Assembly: GCF_044457565.1 (NCBI RefSeq)
Contig: NZ_JBITGZ010000004.1
Location: 1 to 64,000, forward strand
Reading direction: 5' to 3'
Origin: Kitasatospora sp044457565
Lineage (GTDB): Bacteria > Actinomycetota > Actinomycetes > Streptomycetales > Streptomycetaceae
Length of the DNA: 64,000 nucleotides
Position numbers and translations under genes: made by a program. The notes beneath the pieces are model-generated. The model did no database searches, was not told where the DNA came from, and saw only the letters and a program-made list of their open reading frames with translations. Positions 50,840 to 63,172 of this stretch are shown in pieces; within the stretch, counting starts at the first letter, position 1, and each line of letters begins with the position of its first letter.

Positions 50840-52375
50840 GTGAACACACGGACCCGTCACACCGCTGCCGCCGCCTTGGCGGTCGCCGCACTCACCACCC
50901 CGCTGCTGCTCGCCGGGGCCGGGAGCGCCTCGGCAGCCCCGGACCCGGCCAGGAAGGCCGCCAAGCTGGCCGAGAAGCTCGTGGACCGGAGCGAGGGCGA
51001 GAACGCGTACGAGACCCTGGAAGCGCTCCAGCGCTTCGCGGACCGCGACGGCGGCACCCGGGTCGCGGGTTCCAAGGGGCATGCCGACTCCGCCGGGTAC
51101 ATCTACGAGCAGGCACGCGAGGCCGGACTCAAGGTCACCAAGCAGGAGTTCGAGTACCCGTTCACCGAGACGCTGGCGCAGACCCTGAAGGTGCTCGCGC
51201 CGCAGTCCGAGGACATCCCGATCTCCGCGATGACGTACTCGGCCAGCGGTCCGGACGGCGGCACCACGGCCGAGGTCGCGGTCGTGCCGGTGGACGACAC
51301 CACCGGCTGCGAGGCCGGCGACTACGCCGCGGGCGCCTTCGGCGGGAAGATCGCGCTGATCCGGCGCGGTGGCTGCACGTTCGCCGCCAAGCAGGCGGCC
51401 GCCGCCGGGGCGGGCGCGGTCGGCGCGATCATCTACAACAACGCCGACGGCGACCTCGGCGGCACGCTCGGCTCACCGGCCGAGGCCAGGATCCCGACCG
51501 GAGGTGTCTCCAAGGCGCGCGGCGAGACGCTGGTGGCTCGGGTGGCCGGCGGCCCCGTCAGCGTGAACCTGGACATCCGCACCCACACGGAGACCCGCAA
51601 GACCTGGAACGTCATCGCCGAGACCAAGGGCGGGGATCCGGACAACACCGTCTTCATCGGCGCACACCTCGACTCGGTGCTGGCCGGCCCCGGCATCAAC
51701 GACAACGGCTCCGGCTCGGCCGGCATCCTGGAGGTGGCCAGGAACCTCGGTGAGCGCGAGGTGAAGAACAAGGTGAAGTTCGCCTGGTGGTCGGCCGAGG
51801 AGTACGGACTGCTGGGCTCCGAGGCCTACGTCGCCTCGCTGTCCGAGGCCGAGCGGAAGAAGATCAGGCTCTACCTGAACTTCGACATGATCGCCTCGCC
51901 CAACTCCGTCCAGTTCGTCTATGACGGCGACGACTCGGACCATGCCGGCTCGGGCCCGGGCCCGGCCGGCTCGGCGCAGCTGGAGCGTCAGATCAACCGG
52001 TACCTCGACGGACGTGGTGCGCCGCACGAGGGCGCCGACTTCACCGGCCGCTCCGACTACGGCCCGTTCATCAAGGCGGGCATCCCCGCCGGCGGCACGG
52101 CCACCGGTGCCGAGGGCATCAAGACCGCCGCGCAGGCGGCCACCTACGGCGGCACGGCCGGCGTCGCGTACGACAAGTGCTACCACCAGGCCTGCGACGA
52201 CCTCGACAACCTCGACATCGACGCCTTCGAGCTCAACATCGACGTCATCGCCAACGCGGTGGGCGCCTATGCCTGGGACCTGTCCTCGCTGTCGGCCCCG
52301 GTGACCCCGGAGAACACCGGCGGATCGGCGGGCGGTGGCGGTGGCCTGCACGACGACCACGAGCTGACCCGCTAG
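50840..52375 (+). CDS. Secreted M28 zinc aminopeptidase with PA domain
   Basis: 511 aa from the GTG at 50840 (GGAAGGA nine bases upstream); an ATG at 50816 lacks a binding site. The signal peptide (HTAAAALAVAALTTPLLLAG) ends at SASA. A protease-associated domain occupies about 130-235 (DYAAGAFGGKIALIRRGGCT). The catalytic domain holds the two-zinc ligands in GAHLDSVLAGPGINDNGSG, WSAEEYGLLGSEAY, YLNFDMIASPN and YHQACDD. It resembles the streptomycete aminopeptidase S/Y family and releases N-terminal residues from peptides outside the cell. Confidence 0.92.
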   Translation: MNTRTRHTAAAALAVAALTTPLLLAGAGSASAAPDPARKAAKLAEKLVDRSEGENAYETLEALQRFADRDGGTRVAGSKGHADSAGYIYEQAREAGLKVTKQEFEYPFTETLAQTLKVLAPQSEDIPISAMTYSASGPDGGTTAEVAVVPVDDTTGCEAGDYAAGAFGGKIALIRRGGCTFAAKQAAAAGAGAVGAIIYNNADGDLGGTLGSPAEARIPTGGVSKARGETLVARVAGGPVSVNLDIRTHTETRKTWNVIAETKGGDPDNTVFIGAHLDSVLAGPGINDNGSGSAGILEVARNLGEREVKNKVKFAWWSAEEYGLLGSEAYVASLSEAERKKIRLYLNFDMIASPNSVQFVYDGDDSDHAGSGPGPAGSAQLERQINRYLDGRGAPHEGADFTGRSDYGPFIKAGIPAGGTATGAEGIKTAAQAATYGGTAGVAYDKCYHQACDDLDNLDIDAFELNIDVIANAVGAYAWDLSSLSAPVTPENTGGSAGGGGGLHDDHELTR

Positions 52376-52384
52376 CGGCGAGCC

Positions 52385-52425
52385 GGCTCCGCCCGGGGCG
52401 GCGCGGGGCCGCCCTGGGCGGAGCC
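52385..52425 (+). terminator. Terminator after the aminopeptidase gene
   Basis: GGCTCCGCCC (52385-52394) pairs with GGGCGGAGCC (52416-52425), and an inner GGGCGGC/GCCGCCC extends the stem. It begins 10 bp after the stop codon. From 52426 to 52990 there is no supported gene. A pair of similar 22-bp segments containing CTCCCCCCACGG recurs at about 52568 and 52623. Confidence 0.65.
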
Positions 52426-53000
52426 GCCCGAGGAGGCGGCCGCGAGGAGGGCGGCCCCGAGGAGGGCGATCGGCTGGACGAACGTGAACAGAACCGTTCA
52501 GGGTGAAGACACTTGTCATGAGCGCAGCCCTGATCCCTCGGGTATATAGCTGGCAGGCCCGGTCGGCACTCCCCCCACGGAGCGGCAACCGGGCCTCAGC
52601 TGGGCAGCAGGGTCCGTCCGACGCTCCCCCCACGGGGCGGCGGCCGGGCCCGCGCGCCGTTTCCGACGCCAGCACCACGCAGCGTACATGTCACATCTAC
52701 GCATGGCTACCGCATGGCGTGTCGAACGTCAGTCTGCGTTGTCGCGCGCGCCTTCGACGCGCGCCCCCGGCGGGCGCTCGGCCGGGGTGCCCGTGCGTTC
52801 GCGCCCCCAGGTGCGCCCCATTCTCCGGCGCCCCCATTCCCCATCCCGCGTCCGCCGTCGACTGCCGGTGGGTGCCACGCTGTCGTGGCTCATTGCGTCG
52901 CGGCGCAATGGCGTTCCTGCGTGGCGTTCCTGGATGGGCCCTTGCGGTCGGCCTCGGACCCCTGGCGTGCGCCCGGGTGGAGGCGGGGTACACTCCTCTC

Positions 53001-53018
53001 AAAATGGTCTAGACCACG
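53001..53018 (+). promoter_or_regulatory. DasR-type operator (dre site) of nagB
   Basis: TGGTCTAGACCA (53005-53016) is a perfect dyad. The 16-mer AATGGTCTAGACCACG fits 14 of 16 positions of the known dre consensus ACTGGTCTAGACCACT. It is 27 bp upstream of the nagB ATG and directly downstream of a TACACT -10 hexamer (52989-52994), so the repressor would cover the start of transcription. Confidence 0.88.
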
Positions 53019-53043
53019 ATGTGTATCAGAACGGTGGATCAGC

Positions 53044-53826
53044 ATGGAAATCGTGATCGTTCCCGACGCCGCCACAGGTGGCGAGCTCATCGCCAGGGCG
53101 ATCGCGGAGCTGTTGACCGACAAGCCGGACGCCCTGCTGGGCGTGGCCACCGGTTCCACGCCGTTGCCCGTCTACCGCGCGCTGAAGTCCCGGGTCGAGG
53201 CGGGCACCCTGGATGCCTCGCGCGCCCGGATCTGCCAGCTCGACGAGTACGTCGGCCTGCCCGAGGGGCACCCCGAGTCCTACCGCGCGGTGGTCCTGCG
53301 TGAGGTCGTCGAGCCGCTCGGCCTCACCGAGGCGTCCTTCCTGGGCCCCGACGGCGCCGCCGCCGACATCGCCGCCGCCTGCGCCGCCTACGACCGCGCG
53401 CTGGCCGAGGCCGGCGGCGTCGACCTCCAACTGCTCGGGATCGGCACCGACGGCCACATCGGCTTCAACGAGCCGTGCTCCTCGCTGGCCTCCCGGACCC
53501 GGATCAAGACCCTCACCCACCAGACCCGCGAGGACAACGCCCGCTTCTTCGACAACCTGGACGAGGTCCCGCACCACGTCATCACCCAGGGCATCGGCAC
53601 CATCCTGGAGGCACGTCACCTGGTGCTGCTGGCCACCGGGGAGGCCAAGGCCGAGGCGGTGGCACTCGCCGTCGAGGGCCCGGTCGCCGCCGTGGTCCCC
53701 GCCTCGGCGCTCCAGCTGCACCCGCACGCCACGGTCGTCGTGGACGAGGCCGCCGCCTCCCGCCTGCGGCTCGCCGGCTACTTCCGCGAGACCTACGCCG
53801 CCAAGCCCGCCTGGCAGTCGATCTAG
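53044..53826 (+). CDS. nagB: Glucosamine-6-phosphate deaminase
   Basis: 260 aa, full length. The active-site residues of the family are visible: D67 (CQLDEYVGLP), then D136, H138 and E143 in LGIGTDGHIGFNEP. A phosphate loop GVATGSTPLPVY lies at 34-44. The enzyme converts glucosamine-6-phosphate to fructose-6-phosphate and ammonia, feeding N-acetylglucosamine from chitin or wall turnover into glycolysis. The dre site upstream places it in the DasR regulon, as in S. coelicolor. Confidence 0.95.
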   Translation: MEIVIVPDAATGGELIARAIAELLTDKPDALLGVATGSTPLPVYRALKSRVEAGTLDASRARICQLDEYVGLPEGHPESYRAVVLREVVEPLGLTEASFLGPDGAAADIAAACAAYDRALAEAGGVDLQLLGIGTDGHIGFNEPCSSLASRTRIKTLTHQTREDNARFFDNLDEVPHHVITQGIGTILEARHLVLLATGEAKAEAVALAVEGPVAAVVPASALQLHPHATVVVDEAAASRLRLAGYFRETYAAKPAWQSI

Positions 53827-53990
53827 CGGATCCCGCCCCGGACGAGCGGCCGGTGGCCGGCCTTGGCCGGGGCCGGCGGCAGGGGCCGGCGGCAGGGGGG
53901 AGGGGCAGGGGCAGGAGCACACGGGACAGACCCGGCTCGATTCGTCCCCGGTTTCGGTTTGCCGCCCGGGATGGTGGACAACCGCGCCTC

Positions 53991-54563
53991 ATGAGCATGA
54001 GGCTGACACGGAACACTCTCCTGCCGCCGCCCGGCGAGGCACCGCTGCCCCGAGCCCTGAACGGCATCGAGGAGCAACACTGGCTGGACCCGGCGGTCAA
54101 CCGGATACAGCACGCCGTCCGGGTGCTGCCGCCCGGTGACACCCGGGACCTGCTGCGCGGGACATGGCTCGGCCACCCGCTGCACCCCACACTGGTCCAG
54201 CTGCCCGTCGGCTGCTGGCTCAGCGCCGCCGTACTGGATCTCGTACCGGGTGAGCAGCCCGCCGCGACCGGTCTGGTGGCGCTCGGCCTGGCCGGCGCCC
54301 TGCCCGCCGCCGTGGCGGGCTGGGTCGACTGGGCGGAGCTGGACGAGCGGCGGCTGCGGCTCGGACTCGTCCATGTGGTCGCCAACACCACCGGCATCGC
54401 CCTGTACACGGCGTCGCTCACCTCCCGCCTGCGCGGCAAGCGCGCCGCAGGCAGGCTGCTGGCCTACCTCGGACTGTCGGCCGTGGCAGTCGGCGGCGTG
54501 CTCGGCGGCCACCTGGCGTACCGGCAGGTGGTGGGCGCCGACGCCGGCGGATTCCCGTGGTGA
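53991..54563 (+). CDS. DUF2231 membrane protein
   Basis: 190 aa. After a polar N-terminus come LLRGTWLGHPLHPTLVQLPV (the conserved HP-HP-L motif) and four transmembrane helices, ending LAYLGLSAVAVGGVLGGHLA, then YRQ. This is the DUF2231/Rieske-associated membrane family, whose role is unknown and may involve haem or redox. The start is uncertain: ATGs at 53991 and 53997 both lack a clear ribosome binding site. Confidence 0.82.
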   Translation: MSMRLTRNTLLPPPGEAPLPRALNGIEEQHWLDPAVNRIQHAVRVLPPGDTRDLLRGTWLGHPLHPTLVQLPVGCWLSAAVLDLVPGEQPAATGLVALGLAGALPAAVAGWVDWAELDERRLRLGLVHVVANTTGIALYTASLTSRLRGKRAAGRLLAYLGLSAVAVGGVLGGHLAYRQVVGADAGGFPW

Positions 54564-54579
54564 GGCCTCCCGGCCTGCG

Positions 54580-54858
54580 CTACCCGGCCGCCCGCAGGTA
54601 GCTGCTGCCGTCCCTGGTGCGCGTCAGCAGGCCGGCGATGACCAGATAGCGGCGCAGCGCGGCGCAGTCCTCGTGCACCGTACGCAGCGCCTCGTTGACC
54701 TCGCGCTCGCTGTAGGCCCGGTCAGGCTCGAAGAGCGTCTGTGAGAGGTGGACGAGCACCTGCTCGCGGCGGGCCGCCTTCCGCGGGATCGCCGTCAGCC
54801 GCCCGTGCGAGAAGAGCGCGGCGAGCCCCTGTGAACTGGTGGAACCGTTGTCCGACAT
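54580..54858 (-). CDS. DUF2087 protein, 92 aa
   Basis: GRLTAIPRKAARREQVLVHL, SQTLFEPDRAYSEREVNEAL, VHEDCAALRRYLVIAGLLTR and DGSSYLRAAG are the defining blocks of DUF2087, a small winged-helix-like domain often found at the end of transcription factors or alone. It starts 44 bp before the molybdenum-hydroxylase operon ends and is convergent with the DUF2231 gene. It may be the last cistron of that operon or separate. Confidence 0.85.
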   Translation of the reverse strand: MSDNGSTSSQGLAALFSHGRLTAIPRKAARREQVLVHLSQTLFEPDRAYSEREVNEALRTVHEDCAALRRYLVIAGLLTRTRDGSSYLRAAG

Positions 54859-54901
54859 GACGGGAAGCCTTCCATTCGGCCCGCCGCCCGGCAACGCGAT
54901 T

Positions 54902-57073
54902 TCACCGGCGCAGCCCCCCGCCCCCGCCCCCGCCCCCGCCCCCGCCGTCGCGCTCGCCCTCGCCCTCGCTCTCCTCCCCGCCGGAGCCGGAGCCGTCCTG
55001 CCCGGCCACGCACGCCCCCAGGCCCAGCAGCCTGCGCGAGGTGATCGGCAGTTCGCGCACGCGCACCCCCGTGGCGTGGTGCACCGCGTTGGCGACGGCC
55101 GCCGCGGTGCCCACGATGCCGATCTCCCCGATGCCCTTCGAGCCCATCGGGCTGACCTGCGAGTCCACCTCCTCGATCCACTCGGCCTGTACGTCCCGGA
55201 CATCCGCGTGCACGGCGACGTGGTACGAGGCGAGATCCCGCTCCGCGTGGTCGCCGAACTCCGGGTCCATCGTGCTCTCCTCCAGCAGCGCCATCGAGGC
55301 ACCCATGATCATGCCGCCGACGAGCTGGGAGCGGGCGGTCAGCGGGCTGAGGATGCGGCCGGCGGCGAAGACCCCGAGCAGCCGCCGCACCCGTACCTCT
55401 CCGGTGTCCACGTCCACCTGCACCTCGGCGAACTGCGCACCGAAGGCGTGCCGTGCGTACTCCGAGCCCGCCGTGACCAGCTCCCGGGTGTCGGCCCGGC
55501 CCACGGCGCCGGCCGCCGGCCGGTCGGCGCCCGCCGTCCGCCGCAGGTCGGTGGCGGCGGCGTGCACCGCCCAGCCCCAGGACGAGGTGCCGCTGGAACC
55601 GCCGGCGACCGACGCCCGCGGCAGGTCGCTGCTCCCGATCTCCATCCGGATCCGCTCCACCGGCACGTCCAGCACCTCGGCGGCGATCACCGCCAGCACC
55701 GTACGCGCGCCGGTGCCGATGTCGGTGGCGTTGACCCTCACCCGGTACCAGCCGTCGGGCTCGGCCTTGACCTCGGCCGCCGCCGGCGAGAACAGGACCG
55801 GGTACGTGGACGCCGCGACGCCGGTGCCGAGCAGCAGCCGGCCCTCCCTGCGGGCCCGCGGCCGGGGATCGCGGCCGGCCCAGCCGAACCGCCGCGCGCC
55901 CTCGCGCAGACAGTCGGCCAGGTGCCGGCTGCTGAACGGGCGCCCGGTGTCCGGTTCGGCCGCCGGCTCGTTGCGCAGCCGCAGCTCCACCGGGTCCAGT
56001 TCGCACGCGACGGCGAGCTCGTCCATCGCCGACTCCAGCGCGAACATGCCCGGGCACTCGCCCGGCGCCCGCATCCAGGACGGCGTCGGAACATCCTGCC
56101 GGACCACCCGGTGGGTGCTGCGCCCGGCGGGCGAGCCGTACATCACCCGCGAGGGTACGGCGGCCTGCTCCACGAACTCCCGCAGGGTCGAGGACCTGGT
56201 CAGGATCTCGTGCGCCTGCCCCCGGAGTACGCCGTCGTGCCCGGCGGCCAGCCTGATCCGCTGGACGGTCGGTGCGCGGTGGCCGACGACGGCCGCCAGC
56301 TGCCCGCGTGGCAGCGCGAGGCGCACCGGCCGGCCGACCCGGCGGGCGGCCATCGCGGCGAGCACCACGTGCGGCCGAGGCGTGCCCTTGCAGCCGAACC
56401 CGCCGCCGACGTGCTCGCTCACCACGAGGACCCGGCGGCGGTCGAGCCCGAACAGCTGCGCGAGGGTCTCCTGCACCAGGCTCGAACCCTGGCTGGAGTC
56501 GTACACCGTCAGCCGGTCGCCCTCCCACGACGCGGTGGCGGCGTGCGGCTCCATCGGGTGGTTGTGCAGCGGGCCGGTCCGGTACGTCGCGTCGATCCGG
56601 ACCTCGGCGGCGGCGTGGGCGGCGTCGAAGTCCCCGCGCTCGCGGTCCGCCGGGTGCCCGCCGTTGGCCAGTTCGGGCGCGTAGATGCCGGGGTGGTCGT
56701 CCGTCAGCACCACATCGTGCGGCTCCTCGGCGTACGTCACCCGCACCCTGGCGGCGGCCCGCTCGGCAGCCTCCGGGGTCTCGGCCACGACCAGCGCCAC
56801 GTACTGGCCCCGGTGGGCGACCCGTGCGGACTGGAGCACGGCCAGCGTCGGGTCGTCCGCCGGGGCGAGCCGTGGGGCGTCCTGGTGGGTGACGACGGCC
56901 AGGACGCGCGGGTCCGCCAGCGCGGGGCCCACGTCGATGGCCGTCACCTCGCCGCGCGCCACGGTGGCCGGCACCGGCCGGGCGTGGACGCAGCCGGGCG
57001 GGCGGTGGTCGTCGGCGTACCGGGCCGCGCCCGTGACCTTCTCCCGGCCCTCCAGCCGGAGCTGCTCAGCCAT
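54902..57073 (-). CDS. Molybdenum hydroxylase, molybdopterin-binding subunit
   Basis: 723 aa from the ATG at 57073. The xanthine-dehydrogenase family large-subunit motifs are present in order: VTGAARYADD, GPLHNHPMEPHA, SQGSSLVQETLAQLFGL, GGGFGCKG, MRAPGECPGMFALESAMDEL, and the catalytic glutamate in GSKGIGEIGIVG near the end. It resembles the PaoC/YagR-type aldehyde oxidoreductases rather than true xanthine dehydrogenase. The C-terminus is an odd Gly/Glu-rich tail with eleven consecutive glycines. The stop of the FAD-subunit gene overlaps its start. Confidence 0.92.
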   Translation of the reverse strand: MAEQLRLEGREKVTGAARYADDHRPPGCVHARPVPATVARGEVTAIDVGPALADPRVLAVVTHQDAPRLAPADDPTLAVLQSARVAHRGQYVALVVAETPEAAERAAARVRVTYAEEPHDVVLTDDHPGIYAPELANGGHPADRERGDFDAAHAAAEVRIDATYRTGPLHNHPMEPHAATASWEGDRLTVYDSSQGSSLVQETLAQLFGLDRRRVLVVSEHVGGGFGCKGTPRPHVVLAAMAARRVGRPVRLALPRGQLAAVVGHRAPTVQRIRLAAGHDGVLRGQAHEILTRSSTLREFVEQAAVPSRVMYGSPAGRSTHRVVRQDVPTPSWMRAPGECPGMFALESAMDELAVACELDPVELRLRNEPAAEPDTGRPFSSRHLADCLREGARRFGWAGRDPRPRARREGRLLLGTGVAASTYPVLFSPAAAEVKAEPDGWYRVRVNATDIGTGARTVLAVIAAEVLDVPVERIRMEIGSSDLPRASVAGGSSGTSSWGWAVHAAATDLRRTAGADRPAAGAVGRADTRELVTAGSEYARHAFGAQFAEVQVDVDTGEVRVRRLLGVFAAGRILSPLTARSQLVGGMIMGASMALLEESTMDPEFGDHAERDLASYHVAVHADVRDVQAEWIEEVDSQVSPMGSKGIGEIGIVGTAAAVANAVHHATGVRVRELPITSRRLLGLGACVAGQDGSGSGGEESEGEGERDGGGGGGGGGGGLRR
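54914..54946 (-). repeat. CCCCCG hexanucleotide tract at the 3' end of the Moco subunit
   Basis: Five or so tandem CCCCCG units (GGGGGC on the coding strand) encode the poly-glycine tail. The coding strand meets the pattern of a G-quadruplex (four runs of at least five G). Such tracts vary in length by slippage, which would change the tail or frame. Confidence 0.7.
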
Positions 57074-58172
57074 CAGCGTCCCCTGCCGGGTCCCGGTGCT
57101 CCGGGCGGGGGCGGTCGTCGTCCGGGCCGGACTCGGGCCCAAGCTCCGCGTGGGCCGGCCCGGGCAGCCCTGAAGACCCGGAGGGCCCGGACAGCCGGGC
57201 CAGCCGGGCCAGCAGGCGGACCGCCAGGTTCTCCGCCAGCGCCACCTTGTACGCGTTGTCCCGAAGCGGCCGGGCGGCCGCCAGCTCGGCCTTGAGCGCG
57301 CGGCGGAACGCCGCCTCCTCGGCCGGCCCGCCGAGCAGCAGCTCCTCGGCGGTCCACGCCCGCCAGGGCTTGGGTGCCAGCCCGCCGAGCGCGAGCGCGA
57401 TCCCGGCCACCCGGCCGTCGCGGACGGTCAGGACGGCGGCGGCGGAGGCGAGCGCGAACGCGAAGGACGCGCGCTCCCGGGCCTTGCGGTAGCCGCTGCG
57501 GCTCTGCGGCGCGGGTGGCGGGAGAGACACCGCGGCGATCAACTCCCCGGGCAGCAGACGGTGCTCCAGGTCCGGCCGGTCGCCGGGCAGCCGGTACAGG
57601 TCGGCGACGTGCAGCGCGCGCGGCCCGTCGGGTCCCAGCAGTTCGAGCGAGGCGTCCAGCGCGGATAGCGCGACCGCCAGGTCGGAGGGGTGGGTGGCTA
57701 CGCAGTGCTCGGAGGCGCCCAGCACGGCCAGGTCCCGGTGGACGCCCTCGATGGCGGGGCAGCCGCTGCCCGGGATCCGTTTGTTGCAGGGCTTGGTGAC
57801 GTCCTGGAAGTACAGGCACCGGGTGCGCTGGAGCAGGTTGCCACCGGTGGTGGCGACATTGCGCAGCTGCCCGGAGGCGCCCGACAGCAGTGCCTGGCAG
57901 AGCGCCGGGTACCCGGCCCGCACGGCCGGGTGGGCGGCCAGGTCGGTGCCCCGCACCCCCGCGCCGATCCGCAGACCGCCCTCCGGCGTCTGCGCCATGC
58001 CGTCCAGCCCCAGCCGGCCCAGGTCCACCAGCAGCCGGGGCCGCTCCACACCGAGCTTCATCAGGTCGACCAGGTTGGTGCCGCCCGCCAGGTACCGCGC
58101 GCCGGGGGAGGCCGCCAGCAGGGCCACCGCCTCGGCGGGGTCGGTGGGCCGCAGGTAGGCGAACTCCCTCAC
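57066..58172 (-). CDS. Molybdenum hydroxylase, FAD subunit with 4Fe-4S site
   Basis: 368 aa from a GTG that overlaps the stop of the 2Fe-2S gene. The FAD-binding fold shows ARYLAGGTNLVDLMKLGVER and QLRNVATTGGNLLQRTRC. The insertion CLYFQD, then KPCNKRIPGSGCPA, carries the cysteines that bind an extra 4Fe-4S cluster in PaoB-type proteins. The C-terminal CO-dehydrogenase-flavoprotein domain ends before a Pro/Asp-rich tail. It passes electrons between the iron-sulfur subunit and FAD in the three-subunit enzyme. Confidence 0.92.
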   Translation of the reverse strand: MREFAYLRPTDPAEAVALLAASPGARYLAGGTNLVDLMKLGVERPRLLVDLGRLGLDGMAQTPEGGLRIGAGVRGTDLAAHPAVRAGYPALCQALLSGASGQLRNVATTGGNLLQRTRCLYFQDVTKPCNKRIPGSGCPAIEGVHRDLAVLGASEHCVATHPSDLAVALSALDASLELLGPDGPRALHVADLYRLPGDRPDLEHRLLPGELIAAVSLPPPAPQSRSGYRKARERASFAFALASAAAVLTVRDGRVAGIALALGGLAPKPWRAWTAEELLLGGPAEEAAFRRALKAELAAARPLRDNAYKVALAENLAVRLLARLARLSGPSGSSGLPGPAHAELGPESGPDDDRPRPEHRDPAGDADG

Positions 58173-58714
58173 GAGGCGGACTCCGTGATGGCGCGGACGA
58201 TGTTGGGGTAGGCGCCGCAGCGGCAGATGTTGCCACTCATCCGTTCCCGGATCTCCTCCGGGTCCGGTTCGACGGGCCGCGCCTGCACCGCCTCCTCACC
58301 CCCGTCCGCGTTCCGCGTCGCCGTGACCAGGCTCGGCCGGCCACTCGCCGCCTCGGCCAGCATGCCGACCGCCGAGCAGAGCTGCCCGGGGGTGCAGAAC
58401 CCGCACTGGAACGCGTCGTGGTCCAGGAACGCCTGCTGGAGCGGATGCAGTTCGCCGTCCGGCGCCAGGCCCTCCACCGTGACCACCGCGGCGCCGTCGA
58501 GCGTCACCGCCAGCAGCAGACAGCTGTTGACCCGGCGGCCGTCCACCAGCACGGTGCACGCCCCGCACTGGCCGTGGTCGCACCCCTTCTTCGCGCCGGT
58601 CAGCCCGAGCTGCTCGCGCAGGACGTCCAGCAGGGTGGACCGGTTGTCCAGCAGCAGCCGGTGACCGGCGCCGTTGACCTCGAGGCCGGTCTCGGTCGCG
58701 GTGGTGGTGAGCAT
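58169..58714 (-). CDS. Molybdenum hydroxylase, 2Fe-2S subunit
   Basis: 181 aa from the ATG at 58714 with GAGAGG upstream. The plant-type 2Fe-2S motif KKGCDHGQCGACTVL and the helical-bundle cluster motifs CGFCTPGQL and CRCGAY are complete. It is first in the order S-M-L, with GTGA and eight-base overlaps between cistrons. The enzyme complex probably oxidises aldehydes. There is no Tat signal, so unlike E. coli PaoA it should stay in the cytoplasm. Confidence 0.93.
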   Translation of the reverse strand: MLTTTATETGLEVNGAGHRLLLDNRSTLLDVLREQLGLTGAKKGCDHGQCGACTVLVDGRRVNSCLLLAVTLDGAAVVTVEGLAPDGELHPLQQAFLDHDAFQCGFCTPGQLCSAVGMLAEAASGRPSLVTATRNADGGEEAVQARPVEPDPEEIRERMSGNICRCGAYPNIVRAITESAS

Positions 58715-58989
58715 GAACGCCTCTCTCGGGCCCTTGGCTCTTCTCTCCGGCCCTGGCTCTGCGGCCCGGGGCCGGTCGGCAGCCCGGCTCGGCAGGACCG
58801 GGGCCGCGTTCACGCGTTCCACCCGGCGCCGCCGCGCACACCTGGGCGCGGTACCGACCACCGGTTCGCCGCAATCCGGCGGCGCGCCCTCCCCGCCGCG
58901 CGGGCAGTGAGCGGTCGCCGGGCCGGCCGAGGCGTGAGCCCCGGTCAGCCCGGCGACCGGTCACGGTTGTCCGGGGTCCGGGTGGCGCA

Positions 58990-59151
58990 TCACCACCGGT
59001 ACCACCGCCCTCGCCCACTACCCGAGGCGAAGACGAATCCGAGCAGCCAGAGCACCAGCACGGCCAGTGCGATCCACCACAGCATGTGAACGGCGAAGCC
59101 GGCGCCACCCAGGATCAGGGCGAGCAGCAGCACGACGATGATGAGAGCCAT
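58990..59151 (-). CDS. Small hydrophobic protein, 53 aa
   Basis: A nearly perfect Shine-Dalgarno (GGAGGTGAT) precedes the ATG at 59151. The product (MALIIVVLLLALILGGAGFA, then LWWIALAVLVLWLLGFVFA) is two membrane segments plus a short Gly/Arg/Trp tail. This is the conserved streptomycete 'hydrophobic protein' type, similar to DUF5670. The function is unknown; related genes often respond to stress. From 58715 to 58989 no gene is seen. Confidence 0.75.
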   Translation of the reverse strand: MALIIVVLLLALILGGAGFAVHMLWWIALAVLVLWLLGFVFASGSGRGRWYRW

Positions 59152-59294
59152 GGGGTATCACCTCCATGGCCGCGTCTGCCCACGATGCGGCCGGTCATGC
59201 CCGCCGGACGCGCGCCGACCTGGGCCGATGCCGCGCCGCAGGGGGCGCCGCCGCCGCTGCCGCCCCCCACAGCACCGGGCGGCCGCGCCGCCCG

Positions 59295-62849
<3,555 letters not shown>

Positions 62850-63172
62850 TGAGGGGGGACTCCTAGCGGATCGGGCGCGTGGTGCGGGTGCGCGGGTACA
62901 GCGGCCCGACCCTCGGGTGAGGCTGCTGGGGGTCAAGGTGCTCAACCCTAGCGGGCCGCACCGACGACTCGTGGGGCTTCGGGCGGCTGCCCGGCCGCGA
63001 GGGGTGTGCGGGGCGGCCGGGAGACCATTGGGTGCCCGATCGGGAGCGGATCGGACCACGGATGAGCGAGGCCGACCGGACCTGAATGGTCGAACGGTGC
63101 TTGCGGCAGCCGAGCCTTCCAGATCGCCGCCCGGCACACGAATCCGGCCCAGCTGCGCGCCGCCCCCGCGCT

